Shown piece after piece: positions 34,311 through 45,774 of a stretch of DNA of 64,000 nt. A model generated the notes under the pieces. That model saw only the letters and a program-made list of their open reading frames with translations, was not told the origin of the DNA and did not search any database. How positions within the stretch are numbered: the first letter of the stretch is position 1; every line of letters begins with the position of its first letter. Where the stretch lies: positions 6,014,001 to 6,078,000 of the forward strand of contig OZ316891.1 in the NCBI GenBank assembly GCA_973895155.1, in the 5' to 3' direction. A program made the position numbers and the translations under genes. Source of the DNA: Marsupella aquatica (Eukaryota > Marchantiophyta).

Positions 34311-34960
34311 GGAGGATTCGAAAATAGTCCTAGTGTGAAGATTGGTTACCCCGGAAAAAAGACAACACTAAAAAGCAACTACCATAGATACAATGCACGG
34401 CGTCACAATGTTCCACTCACTCAACCCGTTTCGGAAGCAGAACATTAAAACCGATCTTGTTTGGCGATTGTGCTAGAGCTTTGACAAATTTTGGCACAAG
34501 TAGAATTGAAGTCAAGGACGCAAACAATTTGAAGTCTGGACATAGTGAACTGACATCATCCTAAGCAAAAGCACATATATGGGCCGATTGCCAAGCAATA
34601 AGCTGCGTGTACTTCAATACTAGCACAGAAGGAAACTATGGAATCGAACCTGTCAAACCCACAACTCTGGATGATCATACATAGACTGCGTGAAAAGCTT
34701 GCTCCAGATGATTCCGAAGGACTAATGGATCTTGCGTTCTTAATCCAAGAACAGAACATTCTGATCGAGAAAGTACTCGACCTATAGTATTGCATCACTC
34801 GATCTTCGGCCCCGGAACTTGGATTGAAGCTGGTCTTGCTCAAGTCTACAGTAGTACCACTCTAACGAGATACATTGGCCTCACATTAGCAACATCCTCC
34901 CACATGCTTCAAATGTAGTAACGGATCTAGTAGCGGCCCTTTGGTGAAACTTTGGGGAGA
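34311..34960. other. Upstream region of GIL1-like copy B
   Basis: Collinear with 8362-9250; several deletions make it shorter. A B-box-like GGTTCGATTCC (minus strand, about 34640) is shared with copy A near 8800, but no complete tRNA fold is apparent. Confidence 0.5.
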
Positions 34961-37900
34961 ATTTGGGGAAACTAGGTACGTTATTACATTTGGGGAGACT
35001 AGGGGAAACGATGGTTTGAGTCGTGTGTGACCAACTCGCTTTGGTTATGGACATAGTGTGCTTGTAATTAGTACTTAGCTCCTAACACAAGAAGTAATCA
35101 GGACGTAAAACAGCTCCAGCGCAGTACCGATGGCCTGCGTTAGCCGAATCAATATCTCGATAGGGCCATGGATATAGCCCAAATTAAGCTGCAAGCTGGG
35201 CACCGATCATTCTTAAGCTTTGTATCGTCTTTGGGAGATGCCAAATTCTTACCTGGATAAATGGCTGGCGACTAACATGAAAAAAGTAACACAAGGTTCT
35301 GGCAATAAATTAGCCAAAAATAAAATAAGACAAGATTTATGACTCAATTATTTAGTCATATACCTATGTTGTCTGGCAAATGGGGTTAATCAATGACCAG
35401 ATCTAATGGCGCTCTTTGAATCTACACAAATGAGAATGGTCGAAAAACCTACGACCAAACTAGTCCTCCCAGAGCAATGAAGAGTCGCTACCGGACCTCC
35501 CCAGATTCATTAATTAAGACGGTGGTTCCTTTCATAAATTATTGAGATCGTATTGTCCATGTTTTCAAGTGAGTGTGATCTCGTTGTTGTCACTCCCATT
35601 GTAAGTTCACCAGCCTAATCACAGCAGGGTCGCCATACAGTACACGTCAATGCAATGGATAAATTCTGCTGCTCTCCAAGTCCCATTCTGTATCAAAGTA
35701 GATGTAGCCGCGCATTGATTTGCAGACCCCGTGCTGAAGTGGACAGGGAGCCGTCCGCTCTCTGGTCATCATTGATTTGTGAGTATGGGCCGCTAATTAA
35801 GGTACGAACCTTGCAAGAGGTAGGCAACATCATTCTGTCCGATCAAAAATTCCTAGCTAAGATGACAGCATTGTATGTCGTTAGAGGCCAGTCACATCAA
35901 AATAACTCTCACGGCGCGTCTCCCAGCTAGTCTGCCGCTACTTGTTCTTTGGCGGTGTTATACATATAATCAGGCGGGAATTCTGCGAAGCACGGATGCA
36001 GTACAACAAACTGTTGCCTCAGGCAAAGTGACGCCCTGTCGATCGGCGCAAGCAATCGACAAGATAGCAAGAAGATTCAATTGAAGTTTAATTATCCATC
36101 TTTAATTAACTACCTTGCATGCAGGGTTTTTTTTAAATGGTGAAAATCTGCCGAATGCTGCCTTGGTTAGGTCCGGCTGTTTTTTGTTGTTGAAAAATCA
36201 TTTACCGACATGACATGCTGAGGTGACAGAAGTGTGTAGTCAAGACCACACAATGGACCACACAATGGCTTGACTGTGTAAGCTCGCCGCTCGCCAGTGT
36301 CCTATCACATAAATGTACTGATGGCCAGTGTCCTAGCTATCAAAGAAATGTACGTGATAACACCTCCGACTCACACGGGGACTCACATACCTGTATACTT
36401 GACTATGTACCAGGTAGTAATCACATTTCAAAATATAATATATACTGTGTATTATATCACTCCATGATAAACCGAAACAAAAGCCCGGATGGACTCCTAC
36501 ATTCTCCCCATCTATCCCCATGGACTGTGACAGGGGACAGATCATTTTACATCTAATTATGAAACTGCTCAACTGTAAATGGATTGTAAATTCTCTCATT
36601 AATTGTTTATCTATATTTCTGTCCCTCTAAGAACATTATGTGTTCACCTCAAAGTCAAATTGAGAGTGTCAAGGAAATGGAATGAAAATACACATTAAAA
36701 TTTTTTCGCATCTCCGTCGCGGCAAAGTACTCGAAACACTCCTTGTAACAAGAGCAGTGCTCTCTAAAAAATAGGATTCATTAACAATAGTCCCCCCAAA
36801 AATGGAGCGAAGCTTTCAATTAAAGTGCTCTGGCCTCTGACAAAATATCTTTAAAACATGAGTGAGAACAGAGTTAGTGACAGGGTAAATCTTTGGACAG
36901 AAGTGATGCTTTGGTCATTGACACTGTTTTATATGAACAGAAAAGTAAACACTAATATCCATGCATATTTATATGTTTTACTCCAATCCATCCAAGTTTC
37001 ATTTATCCATGGGGGTTTCATGGACAACCTGCCAGTACATCCGGGCTTTAAGTTCATGATAAACCTCATTATTTTCTTTAAATATATAAATACACACAAA
37101 GTGCAAATATCTGTAGAGATTACCTGTAGGCCAACTGCTTGGCAGCAGGTGTATTGTGAAGGGGTTCAACACCCCTATACAAAACTACATTATATTCACA
37201 TTGTTAATAGTGATTTAGTTCAGGTGTCTCGTACCTGGCTTTATTTTTACTCACAGGTTTTCCTCATTTCCTTCAAACTTGCCAAATCTTCTGATACATT
37301 CCCTAGATCTGTTGCCACCTGATCCTTACCGACTGATCCTTCTGCTTGCCAAAAACATACCTTGGGATGGTCACCATCCTAAGGCATGGAACCATGAAGT
37401 CGCCACCTGTTCTTAGCACTGGGCAGTTGCCACACTGGCTACTTGCGCCACACCTTAAAACGATGAAGGAGAACTCTCTTATGAGGCGCACGAAGGTTTT
37501 CGACTTCGAGTATTTCAAGTGGGTCTATTATTACTCTATCGATTTGGTCACTCAGTGTATAAACAACACAGTTGCAAACTCCCACCCATGAATTAAAATG
37601 TCATGACAGTTAGATCTGTTCTATGCTATACTTGATAGTTTTCAGGCAAAGCTAGGGAAGTGCGGAAATCCTGGTCGAGTAAAGTGGATGGTAAAGCTTC
37701 CTAGATTGCATTCTTTGTATGAGACCAAGAGGCCTGGAAGAGTCTGAAATCTTGAGATGAGTAGAAAATTATGAGTAGCTAGCTGCCCTGTTGCTTGACT
37801 TACTGAGACGCCCAGTCCGTAACGCTAAAGAGACAGCGACCGTAGTACATTACGACTCTTCTGCTAGTGTTGAATGAGTGTGCGTACAGTGGTAAGAGTA

Positions 37901-38390
37901 AGAATTTAAGTAGTACAGACTGTAGCAAATATCAAAAAGTAATTTCATTGCTGTGAATTGTGACTCATACCCAACTAGCAAAGAATTGACTGTGAGTACA
38001 GTGATAATGTGAGACTGGAAGTGGTACAGCAGCAATGATGGGCTTCTAGAAGTTCAAATCCTATTGTGATTGATAACCAATTAGACTATGTGCGTAAGGC
38101 GCGGTATGGACCTCGGGAGTGATTGGCTGTACCTACGAAAGGCCAGTTTGAGTGTGGGCGTGATTGGATGAAGAGTAAGGGCGTGAGTTCAGTTTTAGTC
38201 TGCGTGAAAACAGGCCCCCAAGACTATGGTCGCTGACGAGTGAAGGGCGCCAGTCCAGTTTTAGTGGGCGTGGTGGACACAGGACATTAACTTTATGTGA
38301 ACCACATGTGTTGGTCATTGGAATGGGGGCACTTGGGTGATGAACCACATGTATTGGTCATTGGAATGGGGCACTTGGTGATTCATAGGG
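34961..38390. other. Intergenic between GIL1-like B and Hsp70-like B
   Basis: No supported gene over 3.4 kb. 35597-35710 matches 12292-12400 of block A. Pieces of the CACATCAAAATATG family lie near 36420-36480. A 154-codon ATG frame at 36858-37322 is unrecognised and has no counterpart in block A. A two-copy repeat with GAACCACATGTGTTGGTCAT lies at about 38298-38380. Confidence 0.5.
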
Positions 38391-39113
38391 AGGCAGATTG
38401 AACGAAACCATATCCAGCCACTGCCCTTGACTGGGCTCGTCCATTGAACTTGCCAGGACATACTCCCAGATTTGTCGCTCGATCAGCAATTCATTTCTTC
38501 AGCTCCATATTCGTTACGGGGCTGAATCACTCACACACTAGTACGTGAGATCGGTTTCCTTCCGCTTGATTAATTGAACGGGCATGACATCTGTGAACCG
38601 AAGGTGCGCCTTCCGAAATTTGGTAGGTACAATTCGTTTTGGAAAAGGGTGCTCGGCACGTAGTTTGCGCCTGGCCAGTCTATTGACGTGGAGAAAGGTA
38701 AGATTGATTCCTGATTAGCTACCAGTTAGCAAGACTTCCTATCGATCAGATGATGAATGAGAGCATTCCAAGAACGTTCGATGTCTTTATTCCGACATCT
38801 TAGCTTTTCCAAAGTAGAAGCAAGAGTTGTCCACAAGCTAGTTTAATTCGGTCCGTTGCATTCAGAGTTTGATGACACAATGTCTCGACAGTCAGGAACT
38901 AGCGTGAGCATCATTCTCGGGGATGTTTGACAAATGTATAGAAAAGTACTGGAGTTCTTGAATTTGGTGGACATAGACTCTAGGCCAGGTCTTATCTCTG
39001 AAATTTTTTATATCCTTATGTCGTGACTTGCGGCTCCAGAGGTCTTCCAACTTACTTCAAAGCGGGGCTCAAAAGGTCAACCAATCGAGCTTTTGCAGAA
39101 CAATCTTGGCACT
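38391..39113 (+). promoter_or_regulatory. Upstream region of Hsp70-like copy B
   Basis: Counterpart of 16891-17757. It keeps the splice-donor-like GGTAAGATTGATTCCTGATT (GT at 38698), the CTCCAG| acceptor candidate just before the ATG region, and the TTCCAAGAACGTTC motif (38766-38779). Conservation of these points while the neighbouring bases drift makes a 5'-UTR intron plausible. Confidence 0.4.
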
Positions 39114-41081
39114 ATGTCGCAACGCAGGCAACGAAAATCCGTTTTGCCAGCCAGATTGGCGGATCCACCAGATCGTCAATCTAATCGTCCAGTGAGGCAC
39201 AAACGTACCAGGAACGCACCGATTTTGCCATCTTCGAAGAAGCCCAAATCGAAGGTAACGCAAGGCGTGCAGGGGGCTGCTAAATTCGTCGTCGGTATCG
39301 ACTTTGGTACAACTTATTCAGGATTTGCGTTTGCGTCGATGGATGATCCGGGGAAGATTTCCACATACGAAAACTGGCCCGGTAAAGGAGAAGCTGGGGC
39401 TTTTAAATATGGGAAAACGCAGACAAGTCTTCGGTATCTGCCAGGGAAATCTGTTGGCACTTTCAAACTCCAAGACTGGGGCTGGCCGGCGTTTGTAAAT
39501 CATTGTCAGGAATTGCAGCAGAAAAAAGCCAATACGGTACTCACAACGAACTCCCCCAAAGTTGCGAAGCCATCTGTCGACCCTCCCTCAAGTCTCTTCC
39601 TCACAAATTTCAAGTTATTTCTGGCTGATGGCGCCAGTTCACATTACACTGACAAATGCAAGCAAGAAAAGCCGCCAGAGGGGCTGTCTGTTGAACAACT
39701 CATAGCCGATTATTTGAGGGCGCTATCTACGTTTGCAATGGAAGAGCTGAAGAAAAGGTATGGCAGCTTCATACGGAAAAAGGAAGTCAAGTGGTGCTTG
39801 ACAGTTCCTACAATCTGGACCGATTCCGCAAAGCATACCATGAGAATCTGCGCTGAGATGGCTGGCCTAGTCCATGGCCCTCACTGTCAGGATGAGGATG
39901 CCAGCTCGGAAGAGAATTTTGCAATTGTGTTGGAGCCGGAGGCAGCTAGTGTTTACTGTCTTCAGAAATTGAAGGACTCGCATGATCTAAAAGTCGGGAG
40001 CAAGGTCCTGGTGGTGGATGCAGGAGGCGGGACGGTGGACCTTGTAGTGCACGAGTTAGTGGACGACTCTGGTCTGCAGGTGAAAGAAGTAACGTCCAGT
40101 ACAGGAGATCTGTGTGGAAGTACTTTCGTTGACATGGCTTTCAAAAACTTTCTTGCTGAAAAAATTGGTTGTTTCCAAAAATTCAGTTCAGAGCAGCCGA
40201 CCAGTATGCTCGATATCTTAGGCAAATGGGAGGGCTTAAAATACAGCTTTGACAAGTACGGTCAACAGCTCCACATCCTGGAGCTTCCTTCAAAGCTTGC
40301 CAATGCCTGGGAGGACTATGATGGGCAAACCGGTTTGTGGAATGAAGATGCTCAATATGATGCAGTTGTAATCAAAAGAGAAGATATGAAGAGTATATTT
40401 GATGGACAGGTCAAGAGAATACTCAAACTTGTCAACGATCAACTAATGCTCGTTCCAAAGATGGAAGCCATTTTTCTTGTGGGTGGGTTTAGCAACTCCC
40501 CGTATCTCATGGAGAGAATTCGTGCCGAATTCTCTCGTTCAGTGAAAAACATCACCAGTCCAATTGACCCTGGATCTGCGGTATGTAACGGGGCAGTGAT
40601 AATGGGAACCGTCGGTGTTGATATAATGATGTCAAGAAAGTCGAGAAAAACTTACGGGGTAAGTGTCTTTCGTCCTTTCAGTAAAGGTGATCCCCTGGCC
40701 TCCAAAGTTAATGCAGACAGTGGAGAGGATCTCTGTAAAGATGCATTCGATATTTTCACTCGGATAGGTGACGACGTCCCTGTGGATTACTGTGTGCGCC
40801 GCCGATATGGGCCATTTAGCAAAGGTCACTCCACTATTGTGTTCACCATGTTTTCAACGACTGATCCGAAGCCCACGTTTGTCACAGACAATGGAGTTAA
40901 GAAAGTGGGTACTTGGACATACCGTCTTCCTCTTGAAGCCCAAAGGATGAAAAAGGATCCATCAATTGAGGTTGCAATGTATTTCGGACGAACTCACATC
41001 GAGATCTCAGCAGAACCCTTAAACTTCGTAGGAGGGAAAACGTCCATGTTCTCAGTGTCGTTTGACACGAAGCTTCACTAG
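39114..41081 (+). CDS. HSPA12-type Hsp70-like ATPase, copy B
   Basis: The 655-residue frame is intact, starting at ATG 39114. The basic N-terminus has one KKPKSK motif where copy A has two. Core motifs are GIDFGTTYSGFAFA (from 61), VVDAGGGTVDLVV (DAGGGT at 302-307) and VGGFSNS (from about 456), all with the expected glycines, so this copy is the best candidate for a working ATPase. The C-terminal part (TYGVSVFRPF, FTRIGDDVP, FGRTHIEISAEPLNF) is collinear with copies A and C and takes the place of a classical substrate-binding domain. Most of the ATPase middle is nearly identical to A, while the segment at about 350-420 is more diverged. It is divergent from GIL1-like B at 32661-34310. Confidence 0.9.
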   Translation: MSQRRQRKSVLPARLADPPDRQSNRPVRHKRTRNAPILPSSKKPKSKVTQGVQGAAKFVVGIDFGTTYSGFAFASMDDPGKISTYENWPGKGEAGAFKYGKTQTSLRYLPGKSVGTFKLQDWGWPAFVNHCQELQQKKANTVLTTNSPKVAKPSVDPPSSLFLTNFKLFLADGASSHYTDKCKQEKPPEGLSVEQLIADYLRALSTFAMEELKKRYGSFIRKKEVKWCLTVPTIWTDSAKHTMRICAEMAGLVHGPHCQDEDASSEENFAIVLEPEAASVYCLQKLKDSHDLKVGSKVLVVDAGGGTVDLVVHELVDDSGLQVKEVTSSTGDLCGSTFVDMAFKNFLAEKIGCFQKFSSEQPTSMLDILGKWEGLKYSFDKYGQQLHILELPSKLANAWEDYDGQTGLWNEDAQYDAVVIKREDMKSIFDGQVKRILKLVNDQLMLVPKMEAIFLVGGFSNSPYLMERIRAEFSRSVKNITSPIDPGSAVCNGAVIMGTVGVDIMMSRKSRKTYGVSVFRPFSKGDPLASKVNADSGEDLCKDAFDIFTRIGDDVPVDYCVRRRYGPFSKGHSTIVFTMFSTTDPKPTFVTDNGVKKVGTWTYRLPLEAQRMKKDPSIEVAMYFGRTHIEISAEPLNFVGGKTSMFSVSFDTKLH

Positions 41082-41410
41082 GATGTTGTCTCATGTCCTC
41101 GAATTACATTCAGTTGATTCCCCGTTCAGTTCATGATCAGAAGCTCGTCTCAGGGGCTACTCGAAATTGTATATATCTACCTGTCGCAGATTGAGTAGAA
41201 GACTGAACTAGTTGTTGTTGTCCAGTCATCATATATTACTTCGTTTCAGGACACCATGTGAGCTAGAACTCTGAGGAACTGGCGTAGGCGAACCAGGTTT
41301 TCCCTCGACCGGAAAAGTACACAATATCTTTAACCCGATGGAAAGTACAACAAACGCCTCAGGAAGTCCTTCGAGTTCACAATCGCTAACTATTAAATGT
41401 ACTCTGCAAC
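41082..41410. other. 3' flank of Hsp70-like B
   Basis: The first 70 bases match the 3' flank of copy A (GTTCATGATCAGAAGCT), after which the two diverge. No gene is seen. Confidence 0.5.
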
Positions 41411-42055
41411 CTGCTGATCTGCTTGCCCATTTTGTTAGCCCATGGTTTGCTCTTGTTTTGTGACGGGGGCCCAAAAATGCCTTCAAATCTTTGTCAAGCC
41501 CATATGATTCTCCAAATTCTCCCAAATACAGTGTACAATACTAACGAGACTGCTGATCTGCTTGCCCATTTTGTTAGCCCATGTTTGGCTCTTGTTTTGT
41601 GGTGGGGGCCCAAAAATGCCTTCAAAACTTTGTCAAGGGCATATGATTCTCCAAATTCTCCCAAATACAGTGTACAATACTAAAGTGACTGTTGATCTGC
41701 TTGCCCATTTTGTTAGCCCATGGTTGGCTCTTGTTTTGTGGTGGGGGCCCAAAAATGCATTCAAATCTTTGTCAAGCACATATGATTCTCCAAATTCTCC
41801 CAAAGACAGTGTACAATACTAAAGAGACTGCTGATCTTGGCTCTTTGTTTTGTGGTGGGGGCCCAAAAATGCCTTCAAATCTTTGTCAAGCGCATATGAT
41901 TCTCCAAATTCTCCCAAATACAGTGTACAATACTAAGGAGACTGCCTCCAAATAGTGTACAATACTAAAGAGACTGCCTCCAAATTTTGCGCACGATTCA
42001 TGATTCTCCAAAATACCAAAATATAGTGTACAATACTAAAGAGACTGCCCTCCAA
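41411..42055. repeat. 139-bp tandem repeat, about four units plus fragments
   Basis: Units begin at 41411, 41550, 41689 and 41828 with an exact 139-base period. They share CTGCTTGCCCATTTTGTTAG, GGGGGCCCAAAAATGCCTTC, ATTCTCCAAATTCTCCCAAA and CAGTGTACAATACTAA. The fourth unit lacks about 25 bases, and short pieces continue to 42055. Three overlapping open frames in it simply repeat the same peptide out of register and are not genes. Confidence 0.9.
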
Positions 42056-43495
42056 ATGTTTTGTCTGGGCATACTCTTTTGCGCACGATTCTTCATAAAA
42101 TTAGAGATTAAAATTAATAAAATTTTACTTCATTTTAGAATACTTTTTACTTGAAAACTTTGCGCTATAAGATCTCCCTTAGTTAGGAATAAATCCCTGT
42201 GAGCGTATTCAAAGTGAATTTCAAATCATTCAAAATAATTTCATTTGATAATAGATAGTTAAGAAAATCTACAGTAGCTCATTCTTTCAAAGCTGACAAA
42301 TGTCAGATTAATAATTCCAGGGAAGCCCAGATGGGGGTGATTCTTACCACAGGAATGATAAACGTTCTAATCATGCATATCCTCTACCTTATATATGGAC
42401 CTTTATCTGGACCAATTCATTCAAATGAGGTGTTTGTAGACTCATGGCGCTTGTTGAATTCCCAGAAACTCTAGCTATTCTGCCATTTCGACGAAACAGA
42501 CTAAAGAAGACTTAAACACGATCATGACAAGCTTTCGATGTTAGTAGACATTCGATGTAGCTCGTTTATGCCTGCATGTGGTGTATGAGGTTCTTTCTTT
42601 GTTTATAGCCACGTGCGTGTAATCTTTCTTATCACGAAGAAAATGCAAGAAAGAGTAGAAAGTTGTCTATTGATAATCATTTGGAGTGGCACTTATAGGG
42701 TCTTGTTAAAGCTGCCAATAGCCCACTAGCGTTGATACGAGAACACCACACCAATACAAGGTACACGAAAGATTTGTCATCCCTCTGATTTTAACAATTT
42801 GGTCTCTCCAACCTGTGATGACTTGTCCTTCGGACATTACATGTCAGAAATCTGAAGCGGTTGTGTATGAGTTTCTTTCCTCAAAAGATATAAGTGAGAG
42901 ATGTGGAAGCTTATAGTTCGTAAGCATTCCTACGGATTTCTCGACGGAGCAGCGTTCATGGAACTGCGTGCAAGGCAGCAACTAGGGAAATTGACGCCCC
43001 ATTTCATTTCTGGATACAAGGACAGACGCCAACTTCCAAAAGTCCGGTTAGTCCCATAATCTAAACGCCACCATGATGGAGAAGAACTCTTCCGAACTTC
43101 CAAAAGTCCGGTTAGTCCCATATTAATCTCAACGAATCATGCAATTGCAACATAACACATGCATGGACTGATGCAATTTATCTGAGTTGGAAAGCTTGGA
43201 AATATAGGGGTACATGTGGGAAAGAACGTCGCATAGCCACTGAAGAACACCATCGACGAACCATTTATAATCTCTCGAGATCAGAAGAATTCATTGAGGG
43301 AGAAGCCCTCCCTTTTATTAATTCAGAACATTGCAATCAAAAAATGCACATACACTATCGAGCTGGCGGCAAGTTAGACCGCAAAATATAGTGCTGCTAG
43401 GTGTCAACAGCATCTCCCCTATGCTCAGTCAACACCTACCCCTAGGCAATTGTGCTCCTAGCTAGGTCTTTTGGGTCGTCTCGTCTAGCGCTCGT
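42056..43495. other. Intergenic, 3' flank of secreted-protein B
   Basis: No gene is seen. From about 42840 it is collinear with 21500-22104. A short piece with AACTTCCAAAAGTCCGGTTA occurs twice, at about 43031 and 43096. Confidence 0.5.
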
Positions 43496-44020
43496 CTAAG
43501 GACAGGCATTAGGCCTGGGAACTGTAGGCGGACTGGTCTCAACGAGACCCACTGCCGATATAGCAGAGGCCCACAGAATTTCCAGCGATGGAAGAACGTT
43601 GTTACATCTCACAGCATCGATGCTGTTCACTTGGAGCTGGACATTAATAATAGTAGGGTCATCGACGATGTTCTGTAAGTCGGTGGGGACATTGTCGAAG
43701 ACTGATTGGAGAGTGACCACAGCGTTTTGGGCGTCGACGCTCAGGCCTTGCACGCTAGCGAGGATCGCCAGCTGCACCGGTTCGTCGAGGGCGATCACTT
43801 TCGTGTTTGCTGCTCCTGTAGCCGGATCTGCCAGAGTGATAGCTGTATTGAGAAAGTCGTTCACTTGGCTGACGTCTTGACTCCATTGATCGATGGACGC
43901 AACAACGTCTGAGGCAGTCGGAGGATTTCTCTGGAGGAGTCTTCGACTCGCAGCAGAAGTTGGAGCAGCCAACAAAAGGAGAACAGCGAAGATCGATGCC
44001 GTTACAGATGAGCTCTTCAT
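43496..44020 (-). CDS. Small secreted protein of unknown function, copy B
   Basis: The 174-residue product aligns without gaps to copy A. Its start ATG 44020 is placed by the signal peptide (MKSSSVTASIFAVLLLLAAP, then TSA). It shares WSQDVSQVNDFLN, EPVQLAIL, DLQNIVDDP, VRCN-VLP and TVPRPNACP; Cys139 and Cys173 are kept and Cys163 of copy A is absent. Exact length conservation with many scattered amino-acid changes is consistent with a working, evolving secreted protein. The function is unknown. Confidence 0.75.
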   Translation of the reverse strand: MKSSSVTASIFAVLLLLAAPTSAASRRLLQRNPPTASDVVASIDQWSQDVSQVNDFLNTAITLADPATGAANTKVIALDEPVQLAILASVQGLSVDAQNAVVTLQSVFDNVPTDLQNIVDDPTIINVQLQVNSIDAVRCNNVLPSLEILWASAISAVGLVETSPPTVPRPNACP

Positions 44021-45769
44021 CTTGAAAGCTTGAACGAAACGTGAGCTATCTTGCCACCTCAAGTTCGAGTCCCGTGTGCTGTGAAGGATGTATCTACTGA
44101 GTCGAAATGTGCTCCAGAGACAGACTGAGAGTGAGAACCGTAGGTTTGTCGTATGGAATTGTTGGCAAGCTTGCTTGAAATCCCCAAGCTTGTGCACGCG
44201 CGTCCTGCAGAGTTGGGATCCTGTGTTTCAGAATAAATCAAGGGGTAGATCTGTTGTTGTTGTGCATTTGTCAAGTGATGTTGAGATATATATACTAGTG
44301 GTAAGTGACTGTTTTGAGTACTGGACGCGACGTTTGGGAGTCACGATCAAGACAGCCCAGATGGTGGCTGTTGTGAGTATGTAGGCGACGTTTGGAGTGT
44401 TCTGGACTATTTTCGGCCCCACAAACGCGTTGACTGTGTCAATCAATTTGGACTATCTCAGTAAACTTCTTTCGAAGCTATTTCGTCAGTGAGACACAAT
44501 TTCGATACGACACAATTCCAGTGGGTCCAAGCGAAGATTGAACGCACACACGACAAGTTTTGAGATCTGGCAAGGCAGTTCTCGATTGGGTGCTGGAGAG
44601 CTAAGCGCCTCCCAAGGAAACGAGGGCGGGGCGTGAGGGACACGAGGAGCAAGGAGGCAGCGCGCAGGCGACGAGCGAGCGGGGCAGGTGCGGAGTTGCC
44701 GTTACTACTTCGCGTGTATTTCAGCGTTTTCTGTTTCGAGCTTTTCTCGTCCGCGTCGGGGGATTAAACAGCTCTCAGCTCTCATTCGTATCAACGCCAT
44801 TCACAGTTGCATGCTTTCGTGATGAGCATGAGTCCTGTCATGCGCTGTGAGCGAGAGGTACAATGTGGACAAGGCCTGGGCCTCGCCTTGCTTTAGATTT
44901 TCCGAGACTTTGTTTGGAAGCTAGCACCAACGTCTACTTATCTGGCTGCACATTTGGCAGGAGCCAGCAGCTTCGCGACTTCGTCAGCCAACATCCTCCT
45001 GGACCAGTAACGTACCGTGAGTTACTCTCACCGGGTTGGCAAGTACAGTCTGTGGCTTCTGTCCGGACCAGTCGCGAAACAGCTGAAGTTGAGAGTGAAG
45101 AATGTGGTGATAGAATTGGACCTAACCTGAGAAGTGTCTGAGTTTTTTCGTTGTAACCAAACTAATCTTAGACTCGCGCGATCCGAGAGCAAGTGAACTC
45201 ATTTATCGTTGGTAATCAAGAGTACTATATTGCACAGCCTTTAGTTGCCGGGTCAATCCGTCTGAGTCAAAGGCGCATTAATAAGTAGGCTCTATGATTC
45301 GCAGCTACATCCTCAGATCCCAGTCAATCTTAAACAAAGAAGCACTGCAGTGACTGAAAGAGGAAACCAGGTTCACGTGTATAAATTCTTTCCGAGTCTC
45401 ATTATTTTCCCAGTTAGCTTTTCTGAATCCATTTGGACATGTGGATCGTGCATTATAACAATGCCTGGCTTGCTTATTTGATTTGGCGGTCATAACGATC
45501 ATGAGAAATATTTTCCGTGCGAGTGATTTCATATGCTCCCTTTATCAAATCCTTCGTCCAAGAGCTAGGGTTTTCCGATCAGACGCAATTGTTAATGTTG
45601 TGTATGTCGTGGGTTTACATGTTCGTCTTCCAGGATATACCTATCCTCCCCATTCCATATTGGTTTCCTTGAATATAGGATGGGTACAAGCAGAAAAACA
45701 CTCCACATTGTTAATCATTGTTGTATGATATGCGCCAGTCCCAAGTAGAAAGATCAAGACGTCTACTTG
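44021..45769 (-). promoter_or_regulatory. Upstream region of secreted-protein copy B
   Basis: Collinear with 22630-24110 up to about 45480. The TATATATA box at 44287-44294 is in the position equivalent to that of copy A, about 270 bases upstream of the ATG. 45480-45769 has no counterpart in A and no recognised gene. Confidence 0.5.
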
Positions 45770-45774
45770 AAAAC

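Noticed and set aside
36858-37322. 154-codon ATG frame
   Set aside because: Composition looks random, there is no domain or signal, and block A has no counterpart; probably chance.
41411-42055. CRISPR-like array
   Set aside because: The repeats are adjacent 139-bp units without unique spacers, and the window is eukaryotic; an ordinary tandem repeat.
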